A stretch of DNA of 64,000 nt from Eubacteriales bacterium. Its GTDB lineage: Bacteria; Bacillota; Clostridia; Christensenellales; Aristaeellaceae. Under the pieces are notes generated by a model. It was not told the DNA's origin and did not search any database. It saw nothing but the letters and a program-made list of their open reading frames with translations. The stretch's first letter is position 1. Each line of letters starts with the position of its first letter. Both the position numbers and the translations under genes were made by a program. Positions 36,625-45,322 of the stretch are shown in pieces. Where the stretch lies: assembly GCA_028705775.1 (NCBI GenBank), contig JAQWCW010000002.1, positions 62,001-126,000 of the forward strand, written 5' to 3'.

Positions 36625-37731
36625 ATGCAGTTTGACTGTATTGCTTCCGCGGCGTTCGGTCTTGAGGGAGTAGCCGCCAAGGAGCTTCGCGATATAGGGT
36701 TTGACTCCGTAAAGGCGGAAAACGGCGGCGCGCGCTTTCAGGCGGACGAAATCGGCGTTATGCGCGCCAATCTTTGGCTCGGTACAGCCGACAGGGTGCT
36801 GATTGTGCTAGGCGAATTCCCCGCGAGGAGCTTCGACGAGCTTTTTGAGGGCGTAAGGGCGCTTCCGTGGGAAAGGTTCATTTCGCCGCGCGGCAGGATT
36901 CTCGTCAAGGGCAAATGCGTAAGAAGTATGCTTATGTCCGTGCGCGACTGCCAGAGCATTACCAAAAAGGCGATAGTCGAGCGCTTGAGGGACAAGCTGA
37001 ACGTCAGGGTGCTTCCCGAGGACGCGGAGGAGTATTCGCTTGAGGTTGCCGTGGTAAAGGATGTCGCCCGTCTGACGCTTGATACAAGCGGAGCGGCGCT
37101 CAATAAGCGCGGCTACCGCGTGTTGAACGGCGAGGCGGCAATCCGCGAAACGCTCGCAAGGGCGCTTCTGACGCTTTCTCCGTGGCGGCTTTCCGAGCCG
37201 CTTTACGACCCCTGCTGCGGAAGCGGAACTTTCCTTATTGAAGCAGCGATGATGAAAAGCGGCAAAGCGCCGGGGCTTGAGCGCGGCTTTGCCGTAACCT
37301 CATGGAAGGGCTTTGACGCGCGCGCAATGGAGCTTCTGCGCGAGGAGGCGAGGGACAGGTTCAAGCCGGAGCTTGCTTGCGATATTGCCGGAAGCGACAT
37401 TAATCCCGAAGCCCTTTCCTACTGCGCGACTCATTTCAAAAAGGCGGGCTTTTCCGGCATAAAGGTCGAAAAATGCGATTTGCGCGAGCTGAAAATCGAG
37501 GAAAATAGCGGCTGCTTCATCTGCAATCCTCCCTACGGAGAGCGCCTTTCGGACATAAAAACGGCGGAAAAGCTCTATGCCGAAATGGGGAAGCTGCTAG
37601 GGCGCACACCAGGCTGGTCAATGGGCGTAATCGCGACAGACCCGCTTTTCGAGCGCTGCTTCGGCAGGCGCGCAAAGAGCAGGAGGCGGCTTTACAACGG
37701 GCGGCTTGAGTGCGAGTTCATGTGCTTCTGA
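36625..37731 (+). CDS. THUMP-domain RNA N2-guanine methyltransferase, RlmL/YpsC-like
   Basis: A 368-residue protein. An N-terminal ferredoxin-like and THUMP RNA-binding part (about residues 1-160) is followed by a Rossmann methyltransferase with DPCCGSGTFLIEA (about residues 195-207) and the catalytic NPPYGERL. This is the plan of enzymes that make N2-methylguanosine in 23S rRNA (the N-terminal half of RlmL, or YpsC in Bacillus). AAGGAG precedes the ATG. It is a single-gene unit divergent from deoB. Confidence 0.9.
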   Translation: MQFDCIASAAFGLEGVAAKELRDIGFDSVKAENGGARFQADEIGVMRANLWLGTADRVLIVLGEFPARSFDELFEGVRALPWERFISPRGRILVKGKCVRSMLMSVRDCQSITKKAIVERLRDKLNVRVLPEDAEEYSLEVAVVKDVARLTLDTSGAALNKRGYRVLNGEAAIRETLARALLTLSPWRLSEPLYDPCCGSGTFLIEAAMMKSGKAPGLERGFAVTSWKGFDARAMELLREEARDRFKPELACDIAGSDINPEALSYCATHFKKAGFSGIKVEKCDLRELKIEENSGCFICNPPYGERLSDIKTAEKLYAEMGKLLGRTPGWSMGVIATDPLFERCFGRRAKSRRRLYNGRLECEFMCF

Positions 37732-37784
37732 AACACCATGCGCCGAAAACCGCACTTTTGTGTCTGAAGCATACAAAACCAATA

Positions 37785-37813
37785 TTGCCGCCGCATTGCA
37801 GCAGTGATAAAAT
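37785..37813 (+). promoter_or_regulatory. Promoter of the ABC-2 exporter operon
   Basis: TTGCCG (37785-37790) and TAAAAT (37808-37813) with a 17-base spacer. Confidence 0.55.
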
Positions 37814-37845
37814 TACTCACGTAGAACAAAGGAGGCTGTTGCCAT

Positions 37846-38598
37846 ATGGAGAATATGATTGAGTTCAAGAACCTGACTAAGAATTACGCCAAGGGCAAGG
37901 CGAACGCGGTAGACAAGCTTAACATGGAAGTAAGGCGCGGAGAGGTTTTCGGTTTCATCGGGCCGAACGGCGCGGGAAAAACCACCACAATCAAGATGCT
38001 CATGGGCATCCTGAAGCCGACGGAGGGCGATATCCTGATTGACGGAACCTCCATCATCACCGACCCCATCGCAGCCAAGGCGAAGATTGGTTACGTTCCC
38101 GACGGGCATGATTTGTACGAGCGTCTGACGGGCATTGAGTACCTCAATTTCCTTGCGGACATCTACCATGTTTCGCAGGACGAGCGCAAGGCGCATATCG
38201 AAAAGTATCTCAAGTATTTTGAGCTTGAGGAAGCCGCGAACAGCCAGATTCGCTCCTATTCGCGCGGAATGAAGCAGAAGATAACCGTTATCGGCTCGCT
38301 TCTGCATCAGCCCCAGCTTTGGGTGCTTGACGAGCCGATGGTCGGTCTTGACCCGCGCGCAAGCCATCTGCTGAAGGAAGAAATCCACGCGCATTGCCAG
38401 AAGGGCAATACCGTGTTCTTCTCGACGCACGTTCTGGACGTTGCCGAAAAGATGTGCGACAGAATCGGAATTATCAACAAGGGCAAGCTGATTGCCGAGG
38501 GTACGCTCGACGAGCTGCGCTCCGGCGAAAAGGGCGCAAGCCTTGAGCAGCTGTTCCTTGAGCTTACTGATGATGAAGGGGTGGAAACCCATGCGTGA
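37846..38598 (+). CDS. ABC transporter ATP-binding protein (ABC-2 exporter type)
   Basis: Cytoplasmic ATPase of an exporter. Walker A is GPNGAGKTTT (about residues 39-48), the signature is SYSRGMKQK, Walker B is LWVLDEPMVGLD, and the switch His is in FFSTHVLDVAE. The C-terminal extension of about 35 residues (LDELRSGEKGASLEQLFLEL) is typical of the CcmA/NatA-like exporters. It overlaps the membrane partner gene by eight bases. The substrate is unknown. Confidence 0.92.
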   Translation: MENMIEFKNLTKNYAKGKANAVDKLNMEVRRGEVFGFIGPNGAGKTTTIKMLMGILKPTEGDILIDGTSIITDPIAAKAKIGYVPDGHDLYERLTGIEYLNFLADIYHVSQDERKAHIEKYLKYFELEEAANSQIRSYSRGMKQKITVIGSLLHQPQLWVLDEPMVGLDPRASHLLKEEIHAHCQKGNTVFFSTHVLDVAEKMCDRIGIINKGKLIAEGTLDELRSGEKGASLEQLFLELTDDEGVETHA

Positions 38599-40300
38599 TT
38601 TTCTGACTCTATTCAAGATGCAGATGCGCTGCCGTCTGCGCTCCCTGATACCTTCCAAGGACCAGGGACGCTCCAAGCAGGCGCGCCGCGCGTTGGGAAT
38701 GGCTGTGCTGTTCCTTTTCGCCGGCGCAAGCGTTCTGTGGATGCTGATTGAGATTTACAGAACTGCGTTTTCGGCAATGCATACGATGGGCATAGAGGAA
38801 ATGCTCATTTCCTTTGCGGTGCTGGTTTCGATGACGATAACGCTCGTTATGAGCTTGTTCTATGTAACCTCCGTTATGTATATGGGCAAGGACGCGGAGC
38901 TGCTTGCAAGCCTTCCCGTTTCATCCCGCTCGCTGTTTTACTCCAAGTTTGTGCAGGTAATCATCAGCGAAATCGGCTTTGCAATCGCAGTCGTTGTTCC
39001 CGCCGTGATTATCTACGGAATCGGAATGGGCATGGGCGCGCTTTTCTACATAAAGCTGATACCCGTAATCCTTTTCCTGCCGTGCATTCCAATCTGCATT
39101 GTAAACCTTGTGGCTATGCTTCTCGTGCGCGTTTCCTCCTTCTTCAAGCGCAAGGAGGGAATGACAACGGTAATCGGCTTCCTCGCGCTGCTCGGCTATA
39201 TGTACGTCTGCATGAACTTCTCCTCATGGCTGCCTACCGCGATGGACGGGGATTTCATGACGAGCCTTATAAGCAACCAGCGCGGAATGCTTGAAGGAGT
39301 AATCAATGCAATCCCGCCCTGCGCATGGGCTTCAAAGGGCATAACACTTATGGACGGCTCGGGCGTTTTGTATATGCTGCTCTTCGTCGGCGTAAGCGCG
39401 CTGTGCGTGTTCCTTACGGGCCTTGTTTTCGGCGGAATATATCAGCGCCTCTCGCTTGCTCATCTTGCTGTCGGAAGGGTTACCAATAAGAAGTACAGCA
39501 AGGACGCAAGGCAGTACAAGGAAAAGTCGCCCGTGTTCGCGCTGTTTATCAGGGAATGGAAGGAAATCCTGCGCGTTCCCACCTACGCCCTCAACAGCCT
39601 TATGACGCTGATTATGGGGCCCTTGATGATGGTTGCCTTCTATGTCGGCTTCAACAACAATGTTGACGCCGGAACTCAGGAGACGATTCAGGGCTTCCTG
39701 CCGATGCTTGAAAATATGCTCAGAACGAGCGGCATTGATAAGGGAATCATCGTTCTTGCCATCACCGCGTTCTTCGGCTTTATCTGCGGAATCAACTCCG
39801 GCACGTCCACCATTGTTTCCAGAGAGGGCAAAACGCATGAGTTGTTCTGCATGATGCCGCTTTCCGCAAGCCAGATAATGCGCTCAAAGGTGCTGTTCGG
39901 GCTTTCGATATCATTGCCGTCCGTTATAGTCACCGGCGCGCTGATGATTATCATCGCCCCCTCGCTTATTGATTTGCTTCTCCCCGGGCTGCTGCTCTCG
40001 ATTATTCTCGCTACGCTGTTCACCTATCTGAACGTGCTGATAGACGTAATCCGCCCGCAGCTCTCGTGGACGACCTTCGCTCAGGCAATGAAGCAGAATA
40101 TGAATTCCCTGTTCGGAATGCTTATCTGCTGGGCGGTTGCGATTCTCCTCGGCGTTGTCGCCTACTTCCTGATTAGCGGCGGTATTCAGGGAATGACGGT
40201 CGTGCTTATCTTCGGCATAGCGCTGACTGCCGCCGCCGTCGGAGCGCACTTCCTGCTCAACCATATCGCTGCAAAGCGCTATTACGATTACGGCGGCTGA
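38591..40300 (+). CDS. ABC-2 type membrane permease
   Basis: Membrane partner of the preceding ATPase: 569 residues with about 12 hydrophobic helices in two halves, joined by a charged stretch (around KYSKDARQYKEKSPVF, about residues 300-315). DAELLASLPVSSRSLFYSKF (about residues 102-121) is typical of large ABC-2 permeases, and a similar ELFCMMPLSASQIMRSKVLF appears in the second half, suggesting internal duplication. The ATG at 38591 follows AAGGGGTGG. The transported compound cannot be told; related pairs export lipids, peptides or drugs. Confidence 0.85.
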   Translation: MRDFLTLFKMQMRCRLRSLIPSKDQGRSKQARRALGMAVLFLFAGASVLWMLIEIYRTAFSAMHTMGIEEMLISFAVLVSMTITLVMSLFYVTSVMYMGKDAELLASLPVSSRSLFYSKFVQVIISEIGFAIAVVVPAVIIYGIGMGMGALFYIKLIPVILFLPCIPICIVNLVAMLLVRVSSFFKRKEGMTTVIGFLALLGYMYVCMNFSSWLPTAMDGDFMTSLISNQRGMLEGVINAIPPCAWASKGITLMDGSGVLYMLLFVGVSALCVFLTGLVFGGIYQRLSLAHLAVGRVTNKKYSKDARQYKEKSPVFALFIREWKEILRVPTYALNSLMTLIMGPLMMVAFYVGFNNNVDAGTQETIQGFLPMLENMLRTSGIDKGIIVLAITAFFGFICGINSGTSTIVSREGKTHELFCMMPLSASQIMRSKVLFGLSISLPSVIVTGALMIIIAPSLIDLLLPGLLLSIILATLFTYLNVLIDVIRPQLSWTTFAQAMKQNMNSLFGMLICWAVAILLGVVAYFLISGGIQGMTVVLIFGIALTAAAVGAHFLLNHIAAKRYYDYGG

Positions 40301-40336
40301 TAAAAGCACAGCCCCGTAAACCTTGATTCATTGTTT

Positions 40337-40372
40337 GCCGCCGCCGCGAGCTTTCGTGGCGGCGGCTTTCTA
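40337..40372 (+). terminator. Terminator of the ABC-2 exporter operon
   Basis: GCCGCCGCC (40337-40345) pairs with GGCGGCGGC (40358-40366), extended by three more pairs, and TTTCTAT follows. Confidence 0.8.
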
Positions 40373-40470
40373 TATTCCGGCGCATATCCTCAGCAGGGCG
40401 CATTGCCAAGCGCTTTTCTGCTGCCAAAGCCGTTATAATTACGAAAATGTGACAAAATTATAAATTTAGA

Positions 40471-40499
40471 TTGCATAACGACGCAAACCATGATATAAT
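40471..40499 (+). promoter_or_regulatory. Promoter of the small methyltransferase gene
   Basis: TTGCAT (40471-40476) and TATAAT (40494-40499) with a 17-base spacer and an extended -10 (TGA before TATAAT). Confidence 0.8.
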
Positions 40500-40535
40500 T
40501 GTGACATCAATCGGTAACGGAAGGGGCGGACTGTA

Positions 40536-41123
40536 ATGGAGCGCATGGAAAGACTGGACGCACGGCTGACGGGAGAGCTTCCTGCTTCCCGGGTCCGAAA
40601 GCTTATGCGCTTTTGCCCTATTCCCGAAAAAAGTTCCCTGCTTGATATGACTGTCGGAATGGATTCGCCCCTTCGCGGGCTGCACAGGCTGCGCCCCGGC
40701 GTCGCCCTTTCGGGCATCTGCGGGGAGTTTGACTATTTCAGAGGCATACGAAACGAGCTGCCCGATGTCGAGCTGATTTTCGGCAAACCCTCAAAGCTGC
40801 CGTGGGACGACGAAACCTTTGACGCGGTAAACTGTTCGATGCTTGCCGGAAGCGAGGAAAACGGCGCGGCGCTTTTTGACGCTATGCGCGTGCTTAAAAG
40901 CGGCGGGCGGCTGATGATTTATGTAAGAAGCGCTCCGAATTTTATGCTCCGCGCGCTTCACAGCCTTAAAAATGCGCAGGAAGATGAAAACGGAACGCCG
41001 ATAAGCGTCCGCGAGGCGCAGGAGCTGCTTTCGTCGCTCGGCGCGGAATCCGTAAGCGTTCATCGCGTTTCAATGACGCGCGCCTTGGTTGTCGGAGTTA
41101 AGCCGCAAATTTCGGAGCAATAA
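40536..41123 (+). CDS. Class I SAM-dependent methyltransferase-like protein
   Basis: A 195-residue cytoplasmic protein resembling type 11 methyltransferases. A SLLDMTVGMDSPLRG segment stands where the SAM motif I (DxGxGxG) should be but is degenerate. LPWDDETFDAVNCSMLAG (about residues 87-104) and DAMRVLKSGGRLMIYV match motifs IV-VI of the UbiE-like class. Loss of the glycine motif leaves SAM binding uncertain. The substrate is unknown. It is transcribed alone. Confidence 0.65.
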   Translation: MERMERLDARLTGELPASRVRKLMRFCPIPEKSSLLDMTVGMDSPLRGLHRLRPGVALSGICGEFDYFRGIRNELPDVELIFGKPSKLPWDDETFDAVNCSMLAGSEENGAALFDAMRVLKSGGRLMIYVRSAPNFMLRALHSLKNAQEDENGTPISVREAQELLSSLGAESVSVHRVSMTRALVVGVKPQISEQ

Positions 41124-41142
41124 TTGCATATAAGCCTTATCG

Positions 41143-41168
41143 CCGCAGTATGAATACTGCGGTTTTTT
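41143..41168 (+). terminator. Terminator after the methyltransferase gene
   Basis: CCGCAGTA (41143-41150) and TACTGCGG (41155-41162) pair around TGAA, followed by TTTTTT. Confidence 0.92.
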
Positions 41169-41343
41169 CTGCTTTGCAATCCCGATTTGTGTTGGTAATG
41201 GCATTTTCCTGCCAATTAATCTTTTTCTAATCTTTCTTTTAATGAAACTCACTTTTTGTGTTCTGCGTTTCGCGGTATCATCATCTTGTTCCCGAAAGGA
41301 ACGAAAGAAAAATCAAACGCGAAAGTTTGAAAGGAAGAAGAAA

Positions 41344-41535
41344 ATGCTTATCCTCGGTCTTGTAATCGGAATTCTGTCCCTTGTGTTTACGGTTGTTTCT
41401 GCGATAATCGGCTTCATTCTGCCCGTGTTCTGCCTGCCGGTATTCGGCGTGATAGGTCTGCTGCTCCTGCTTACCGGCAACCGCCGCGGGCTTCGCGTTC
41501 TCGGCGTTCTGCTGCTTCTTTCCCTGATATTCTGA
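41344..41535 (+). CDS. Small hydrophobic membrane protein (63 aa)
   Basis: AAGGAAG precedes the ATG at 41344. The product is nearly all hydrophobic, with two helices split by a short CLPVFGV stretch and a basic NRRGLR turn. No family is recognised. Small proteins of this kind often insert in the membrane as regulators or accessory subunits. It precedes the LysM gene by about 50 bases and may share its transcript. Confidence 0.55.
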   Translation: MLILGLVIGILSLVFTVVSAIIGFILPVFCLPVFGVIGLLLLLTGNRRGLRVLGVLLLLSLIF

Positions 41536-41588
41536 TGCACATTTCCCTCTCTTTCACATAGTATGCTATGGAAAGGGAGGGATTTTTT

Positions 41589-42272
41589 GTGGCAGATAAC
41601 GAGATGGATATGACGACTCCCGCGCAGGAGCGCACAGATTTTACCGGCTGCGCGTCAACCTACACCGTGCGCAGGGGCGACAGCCTGTACATGATTCCCC
41701 GCCGAAGCGGCGTCACCCTTGACGAGCTGATGGAAGCAAATCCCGGCGTCACGCCCGGCAGACTGATGGTCGGCGACAGGCTCTGCATTCCCGCCGGAGG
41801 AATATGCGACAACGGCAGCGGCAATAACAACGGCAACAATAACGGCAATGGAAATAACAACGGCAATAATAGCGGCAATGGAAATAACAACGGCAGCGTC
41901 TCGGACGATACCGGAAATAACGGCTCGTCCGGAGCGGGGGACTGCAGCGGAAACCGCGTAACCCTTTCCGATACGCAGACGATTGCCGATATACAGGTTG
42001 AAAACAGCCTTACTTACAGCACTCTTGAACAGGCAAACCCGCGCCTTGACCTTGCGTCGCTGAGGGCGGGCGACACGGTATGCGTTCCCGCCTCCAATAT
42101 TCCCTGCGCAAGCCGCGTAACGCTATACCGCATGACGGCGGCAGACACGCTCGAAAGCCTTGCAATAGCCAGAAACGTATCCGTAGCGACGCTCCTTCGC
42201 GCAAATCCGTGCCTCGCGCCTGGCGATTTTGTCGCCGATACCTGTGTGGTTCTGCCATCCGCTTCATCATAA
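41589..42272 (+). CDS. Protein with three LysM-like domains and an Asn/Gly-rich linker
   Basis: The GTG at 41589 is eight bases after GGGAGG. The first domain (about residues 22-68) is a good LysM: STYTVRRGDSLYMIPRRSGV, then LMEANPGV and VGDRLCIPAG. An Asn/Gly repeat linker (about 75-115) leads to two more divergent LysM units, each ending in a V-C-V-P or V-V-L-P strand. LysM domains bind N-acetylglucosamine polymers such as peptidoglycan. There is no signal peptide, as in SafA-like spore-coat proteins that act in the mother cell. A spore role is inferred only. Confidence 0.8.
   Translation: MADNEMDMTTPAQERTDFTGCASTYTVRRGDSLYMIPRRSGVTLDELMEANPGVTPGRLMVGDRLCIPAGGICDNGSGNNNGNNNGNGNNNGNNSGNGNNNGSVSDDTGNNGSSGAGDCSGNRVTLSDTQTIADIQVENSLTYSTLEQANPRLDLASLRAGDTVCVPASNIPCASRVTLYRMTAADTLESLAIARNVSVATLLRANPCLAPGDFVADTCVVLPSASS
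41811..41896 (+). repeat. In-gene repeat coding for the Asn/Gly linker
   Basis: Variations on AATAACAACGGC, with a 22-base stretch repeated exactly at a 30-base period (41844 and 41874). Such a tract can change length by slippage without shifting the frame. Confidence 0.75.
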
Positions 42273-42296
42273 AGCCGCTCCGCGCCGATTGCCGCT

Positions 42297-42676
42297 TTGT
42301 GCCGCGCCGATTGTCATTTCGGCGCGGCGCTTGCCGATATAGAGCGGCTTGCCGTAAAGCTTGAGGACGATAACCTCGGCGATATGGGAGTTGGCGGCTG
42401 CCTTGCGCTTGTCAATGGCTCCTGCGCGTCGGTTCTGCCGTATGCTGAAGAATCTATGAGCGCGCGAATCGCTCAATCGTCCGCGACGCCGAAAGGTGGA
42501 AAGACTACTGCGTCCGTCCTTCTGAGCATATCAGAAGCCCCGAAAGCCGCTTATATAAGGGCAATGAGGAAATAACCGCCGCGGAGCATTATTATCTTGC
42601 CGAAAACCGGTGGAAAACATCAAGGGCGATTGAAAACCTGCTGTTATTGCGCGTGTTCGGAAGGCTTCCCGAATAA
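42297..42676 (+). pseudogene. Possible frameshifted remnant of a protein gene
   Basis: Between the LysM and DMT genes the frame from 42449 to the TAA at 42676 reads as ordinary coding sequence for 75 codons (for example RSIVRDAERWKDYC and ITAAEHYYLAENRWKTSRAI), yet it has no usable start. Just upstream another frame (42297 to about 42448) also reads plausibly. Joining them needs a single-base shift near 42449. I do not recognise the protein. It may be a decayed gene, or the shift may be a sequencing error. Confidence 0.35.
42301..42328 (+). other. GC-rich hairpin after the LysM gene
   Basis: GCCGCGCCGA (42301-42310) pairs perfectly with TCGGCGCGGC (42319-42328). No T-run follows, so termination is uncertain. 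Confidence 0.45.
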
Positions 42677-42756
42677 GCCTGCCGCTTAAAAGATAAACGA
42701 CCCTTTTTGCATACCGCGCCTGAAATAAGGCAGAATATGCGAAAAGGGGGATTCTT

Positions 42757-43191
42757 ATGCTTGGATTTATTATGGCGCTTGTCGCGGGAGCCGCAATGAG
42801 CTTTCAGGGCGTTATGAACACGCGCCTTTCGGAAAAAATCGGGCTGCTTGAGTCCAACGCGTATGTGCAGGGCACGGCGTTCCTGCTCTCCGCCGTCGCG
42901 CTCGCGCTTTTCGGAAAGGGGCAGCTGCAGTCGCTGTTTTCAGCCAACTGGCTTTATCTTCTCGGCGGCGTTCTCGGGCTTGTGATTACTGTTACGGTAA
43001 TGCTTTCTATTCAGGGGCTTACTCCGACCGTAGCAATATCGACAATCCTTATTTCCCAGCTTTTCTCCGCTGCACTGATTGACGCAATGGGAATTCTTGG
43101 CGCGGAAAAGGCGCCGTTCATATGGCAGAAATGGCTCGGGCTTGCGCTTATGGTCGGCGGAGTCGTGCTGATGAAGCTTAAATCAAATTAG
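42757..43191 (+). CDS. DMT-superfamily membrane protein (YdcZ/DUF606-like)
   Basis: A 144-residue protein with five hydrophobic helices. The first holds GFIMALVAGAAMSFQGVMNT, and the motifs STILISQLFSAALIDAMG and LGLALMVGGVVLMK match the short YdcZ-type half-transporters. These often work as pairs, but no second copy is seen here. The substrate is not known. GAAAAGGGGG precedes the ATG. The stop overlaps the convergent dut stop by four bases, so there is no separate terminator. Confidence 0.8.
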   Translation: MLGFIMALVAGAAMSFQGVMNTRLSEKIGLLESNAYVQGTAFLLSAVALALFGKGQLQSLFSANWLYLLGGVLGLVITVTVMLSIQGLTPTVAISTILISQLFSAALIDAMGILGAEKAPFIWQKWLGLALMVGGVVLMKLKSN

Positions 43192-43613
43192 GATTTTCCC
43201 GTTGAGCCGAACCCGCCGCGCGAGGGCGAGCTTACCTCGGTAAGCTCCTCAAACTCAACAGGCGGCATCTTCTTTACTACGCGGAACTGGCATATCCTGT
43301 CGTTCAGATGAAGCTCCGTATCCCGAAGGGCATAGACGGGCATACGCCACTCGTCCTTTTCGCCGCAGTAGCTTTCATCGACTATTCCCATTCCGTTCGT
43401 CTGTATTATCCCGAAATTCTTGAAGGTGGACGAGCGGGGAAGAATATGCGCCTCGCAGCCTTCAGGCAGCTTGATTACAACGCCCAAAGGTATAAGCGCG
43501 CTTTCGCCCTTCTTGATTGTCATGTCCTTTGCGCAGCGCAAATCAATCCAGTCGCCGCAGGGCAGCTTTGCAAGTCTTTCAACCGGCGCGGTGTAGTAAA
43601 CGGAAATCTTCAT
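43188..43613 (-). CDS. dut: dUTP diphosphatase
   Basis: Hydrolyses dUTP to dUMP, keeping uracil out of DNA. Five family motifs can be followed: DIDLR-like WIDLRCA, PRSSTFKN (motif 2), GIVDESYCGE (motif 3, with the catalytic Asp), DRICQFRV (motif 4) and RGGFGSTGK (motif 5). The ATG at 43613 is chosen because GGAGG stands nine bases upstream; a longer frame adds a basic leader without support. The length of 141 residues is normal for the trimeric class. Confidence 0.92.
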   Translation of the reverse strand: MKISVYYTAPVERLAKLPCGDWIDLRCAKDMTIKKGESALIPLGVVIKLPEGCEAHILPRSSTFKNFGIIQTNGMGIVDESYCGEKDEWRMPVYALRDTELHLNDRICQFRVVKKMPPVEFEELTEVSSPSRGGFGSTGKS

Positions 43614-43647
43614 AAATCGGCGCCTCCGTAATTTCTTTATGCTTGTA

Positions 43648-43676
43648 AGAATAAAGCGCTTTTGCCTCTTTGTCAA
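43648..43676 (-). promoter_or_regulatory. Promoter of dut
   Basis: Read on the reverse strand: TTGACA (43676-43671), a 17-base spacer and TATTCT (43653-43648). Confidence 0.8.
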
Positions 43677-43726
43677 CGCGGAGAGGTTTTTTATATCCCG
43701 CCTGCGGCTTGCTTGTAAATAAAATG

Positions 43727-43755
43727 TTCACCTTTCCCGTCTGTTGTGGTATACT
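43727..43755 (+). promoter_or_regulatory. Promoter of the yicC-gmk-rpoZ-coaBC operon
   Basis: TTCACC (43727-43732) and TATACT (43750-43755) with a 17-base spacer and an extended -10 (TGG). Confidence 0.7.
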
Positions 43756-43804
43756 AATTGGTACTAACCTATCCCGCGTTGGCGATAGGATTGGAGGGGA
43801 TACC

Positions 43805-44677
43805 ATGCGGAGCATGACGGGCTACGGCAGGGCGACCTTGGAGCGCGACGGCCGCGAGGTAACGGTTGAGATAAAGACCGTCAACCATCGCTTTCTTGAC
43901 ATTGCTTTCCGCATGAGCCGCAGCGTTTCCTTCTGCGAGGACGCGATGAAGAAGCTGATTGGCGGCGAGCTTTCGCGCGGTCACGCCGATGTTTTCGTAA
44001 CCTATAAGAATTCGCGCAGGGACGCGCGCGAGCTGAGCGTTGACGAGGCGCTCATAAAGGCTTACCGCCGCGCGGCGGAGCGCATTTCCGATATCGCCGG
44101 ATGTCAGGATAACATGAAGGCTGTCGATTATATCACTCTGCCGGACGTTGTAAACATAACAGAGGCGGAGGAGGACCGGGAAGCGGTAACCGCGCTTCTT
44201 GGCGACGCGCTTATGCTTGCGCTCGGCGAGGTCAACTCAATGCGCCTTTCCGAAGGCGAAAGAATGAAGAACGATTTGCTTCTGCACCTTTCCGCTATTG
44301 AAAATATGGCAAAAAAGGTGGAGGAGAAAGCGCCGGATGTGGCGAAAATTCATCTGGAAAGAATGAAGGAGCGCATTGCGGAAATCGGCGCTCCGATTCC
44401 GGATGAGGACAGGCTGCTTTCCGAAATGGCGATTTACGCCGACCATTGCGCAGTTGACGAGGAGCTTGCCCGCCTTTGCAGCCATATAGCCGCATTCCGC
44501 GAAATGTCCGAATCCTCTTTGGCGCAGGGCAAGAAGCTCGATTTTCTGGTTCAGGAGCTGAACCGCGAAGTGAACACCATCGGTTCTAAAGCCTCTGACG
44601 CGGGCATCACCTCGCTTGTAGTCGAAATGAAGAGCGAGATTGAGAAGATTCGCGAGCAGGTTCAGAACATAGAGTAA
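43805..44677 (+). CDS. yicC: YicC/YloC family endoribonuclease
   Basis: The N-terminus MRSMTGYGRATLERDGREV and the block VEIKTVNHRFLDIAFRMSR are family signatures, as is the C-terminal FLVQELNREVNTIGSKASDA (about residues 245-264). Family members are RNases linked to small-RNA turnover. The ATG at 43805 follows GGAGGGG. The length of 290 residues is normal. The next gene is gmk, as in Bacillus, but remA (DUF370), often placed between them, is absent. Confidence 0.92.
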   Translation: MRSMTGYGRATLERDGREVTVEIKTVNHRFLDIAFRMSRSVSFCEDAMKKLIGGELSRGHADVFVTYKNSRRDARELSVDEALIKAYRRAAERISDIAGCQDNMKAVDYITLPDVVNITEAEEDREAVTALLGDALMLALGEVNSMRLSEGERMKNDLLLHLSAIENMAKKVEEKAPDVAKIHLERMKERIAEIGAPIPDEDRLLSEMAIYADHCAVDEELARLCSHIAAFREMSESSLAQGKKLDFLVQELNREVNTIGSKASDAGITSLVVEMKSEIEKIREQVQNIE

Positions 44678-44710
44678 CCTTCAATCATTCAGGCTGAATG
44701 GAGAGTGCGT

Positions 44711-45310
44711 ATGATTAAAAAAGGAATGCTGATGGTCATTTCCGGACCGAGCGGCGCAGGCAAGGGCACGCTGTTCAAGCGCCTTTTGAGCGAGGACAGC
44801 AGCTTCCGTTTCTCCGTGTCCTACACTACGAGGAAGCCCCGCCCGACAGAGATTGAGGGCGTGGATTACAAGTATGTTAGCGAGGAAGAATTTGCGGAAA
44901 TGGCAGCGTCCGGCGGCTTCCTTGAGTATGCCTCCGTTCACGGTCATCATTACGGAACGCCGCGGCGCGAGGTTGAGGACTATATCAGGAATGGGGAAAA
45001 CGTGCTTCTTGATATCGACCCGCAGGGCGCGAGGAACGTAATGGCGGCAATGCCGGACTGCGTTACCGTGTTCATTCTCCCGCCGAGCTATGCCGAACTG
45101 CGCAGCCGCCTTCATACGCGCAATACGGAGGACCCCGTTGAAATCGAGCGAAGGCTCGGCAATGCGCGGGGCGAAATCGCCCAGATGCATCTTTACCAGT
45201 ATGTGCTTGTCAATGACACCGTGGAGCAGGCTTATGAGGAACTGAAAACCATAGCCGAGGCAGAAAAGCACCGCTCCACACGCTATTTCCCGGAGATACC
45301 GGAAGAATAA
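44711..45310 (+). CDS. gmk: Guanylate kinase
   Basis: Phosphorylates GMP to GDP with ATP. The P-loop is GPSGAGKGT (residues 12-20). The GMP-binding region has SVSYTTRKPRPTEIEGVDY and LEYASVHGHHYGTP, and the lid region DIDPQGARNV. The length of 199 residues is typical. TGGAGAG sets the ATG at 44711. It lies between yicC and rpoZ in one operon. Confidence 0.96.
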   Translation: MIKKGMLMVISGPSGAGKGTLFKRLLSEDSSFRFSVSYTTRKPRPTEIEGVDYKYVSEEEFAEMAASGGFLEYASVHGHHYGTPRREVEDYIRNGENVLLDIDPQGARNVMAAMPDCVTVFILPPSYAELRSRLHTRNTEDPVEIERRLGNARGEIAQMHLYQYVLVNDTVEQAYEELKTIAEAEKHRSTRYFPEIPEE

Positions 45311-45322
45311 GGAGGAAATCTT

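Noticed and set aside
41811-41896. Short regular repeats that could suggest a CRISPR-like array
   Set aside because: The repeats are in frame within the LysM gene and code for an Asn/Gly linker. There are no spacers of even length and no cas genes.
42267-42476. Reverse-strand 69-codon frame after the LysM gene
   Set aside because: No start signal and no recognisable sequence; the forward strand of the same stretch reads more like protein.
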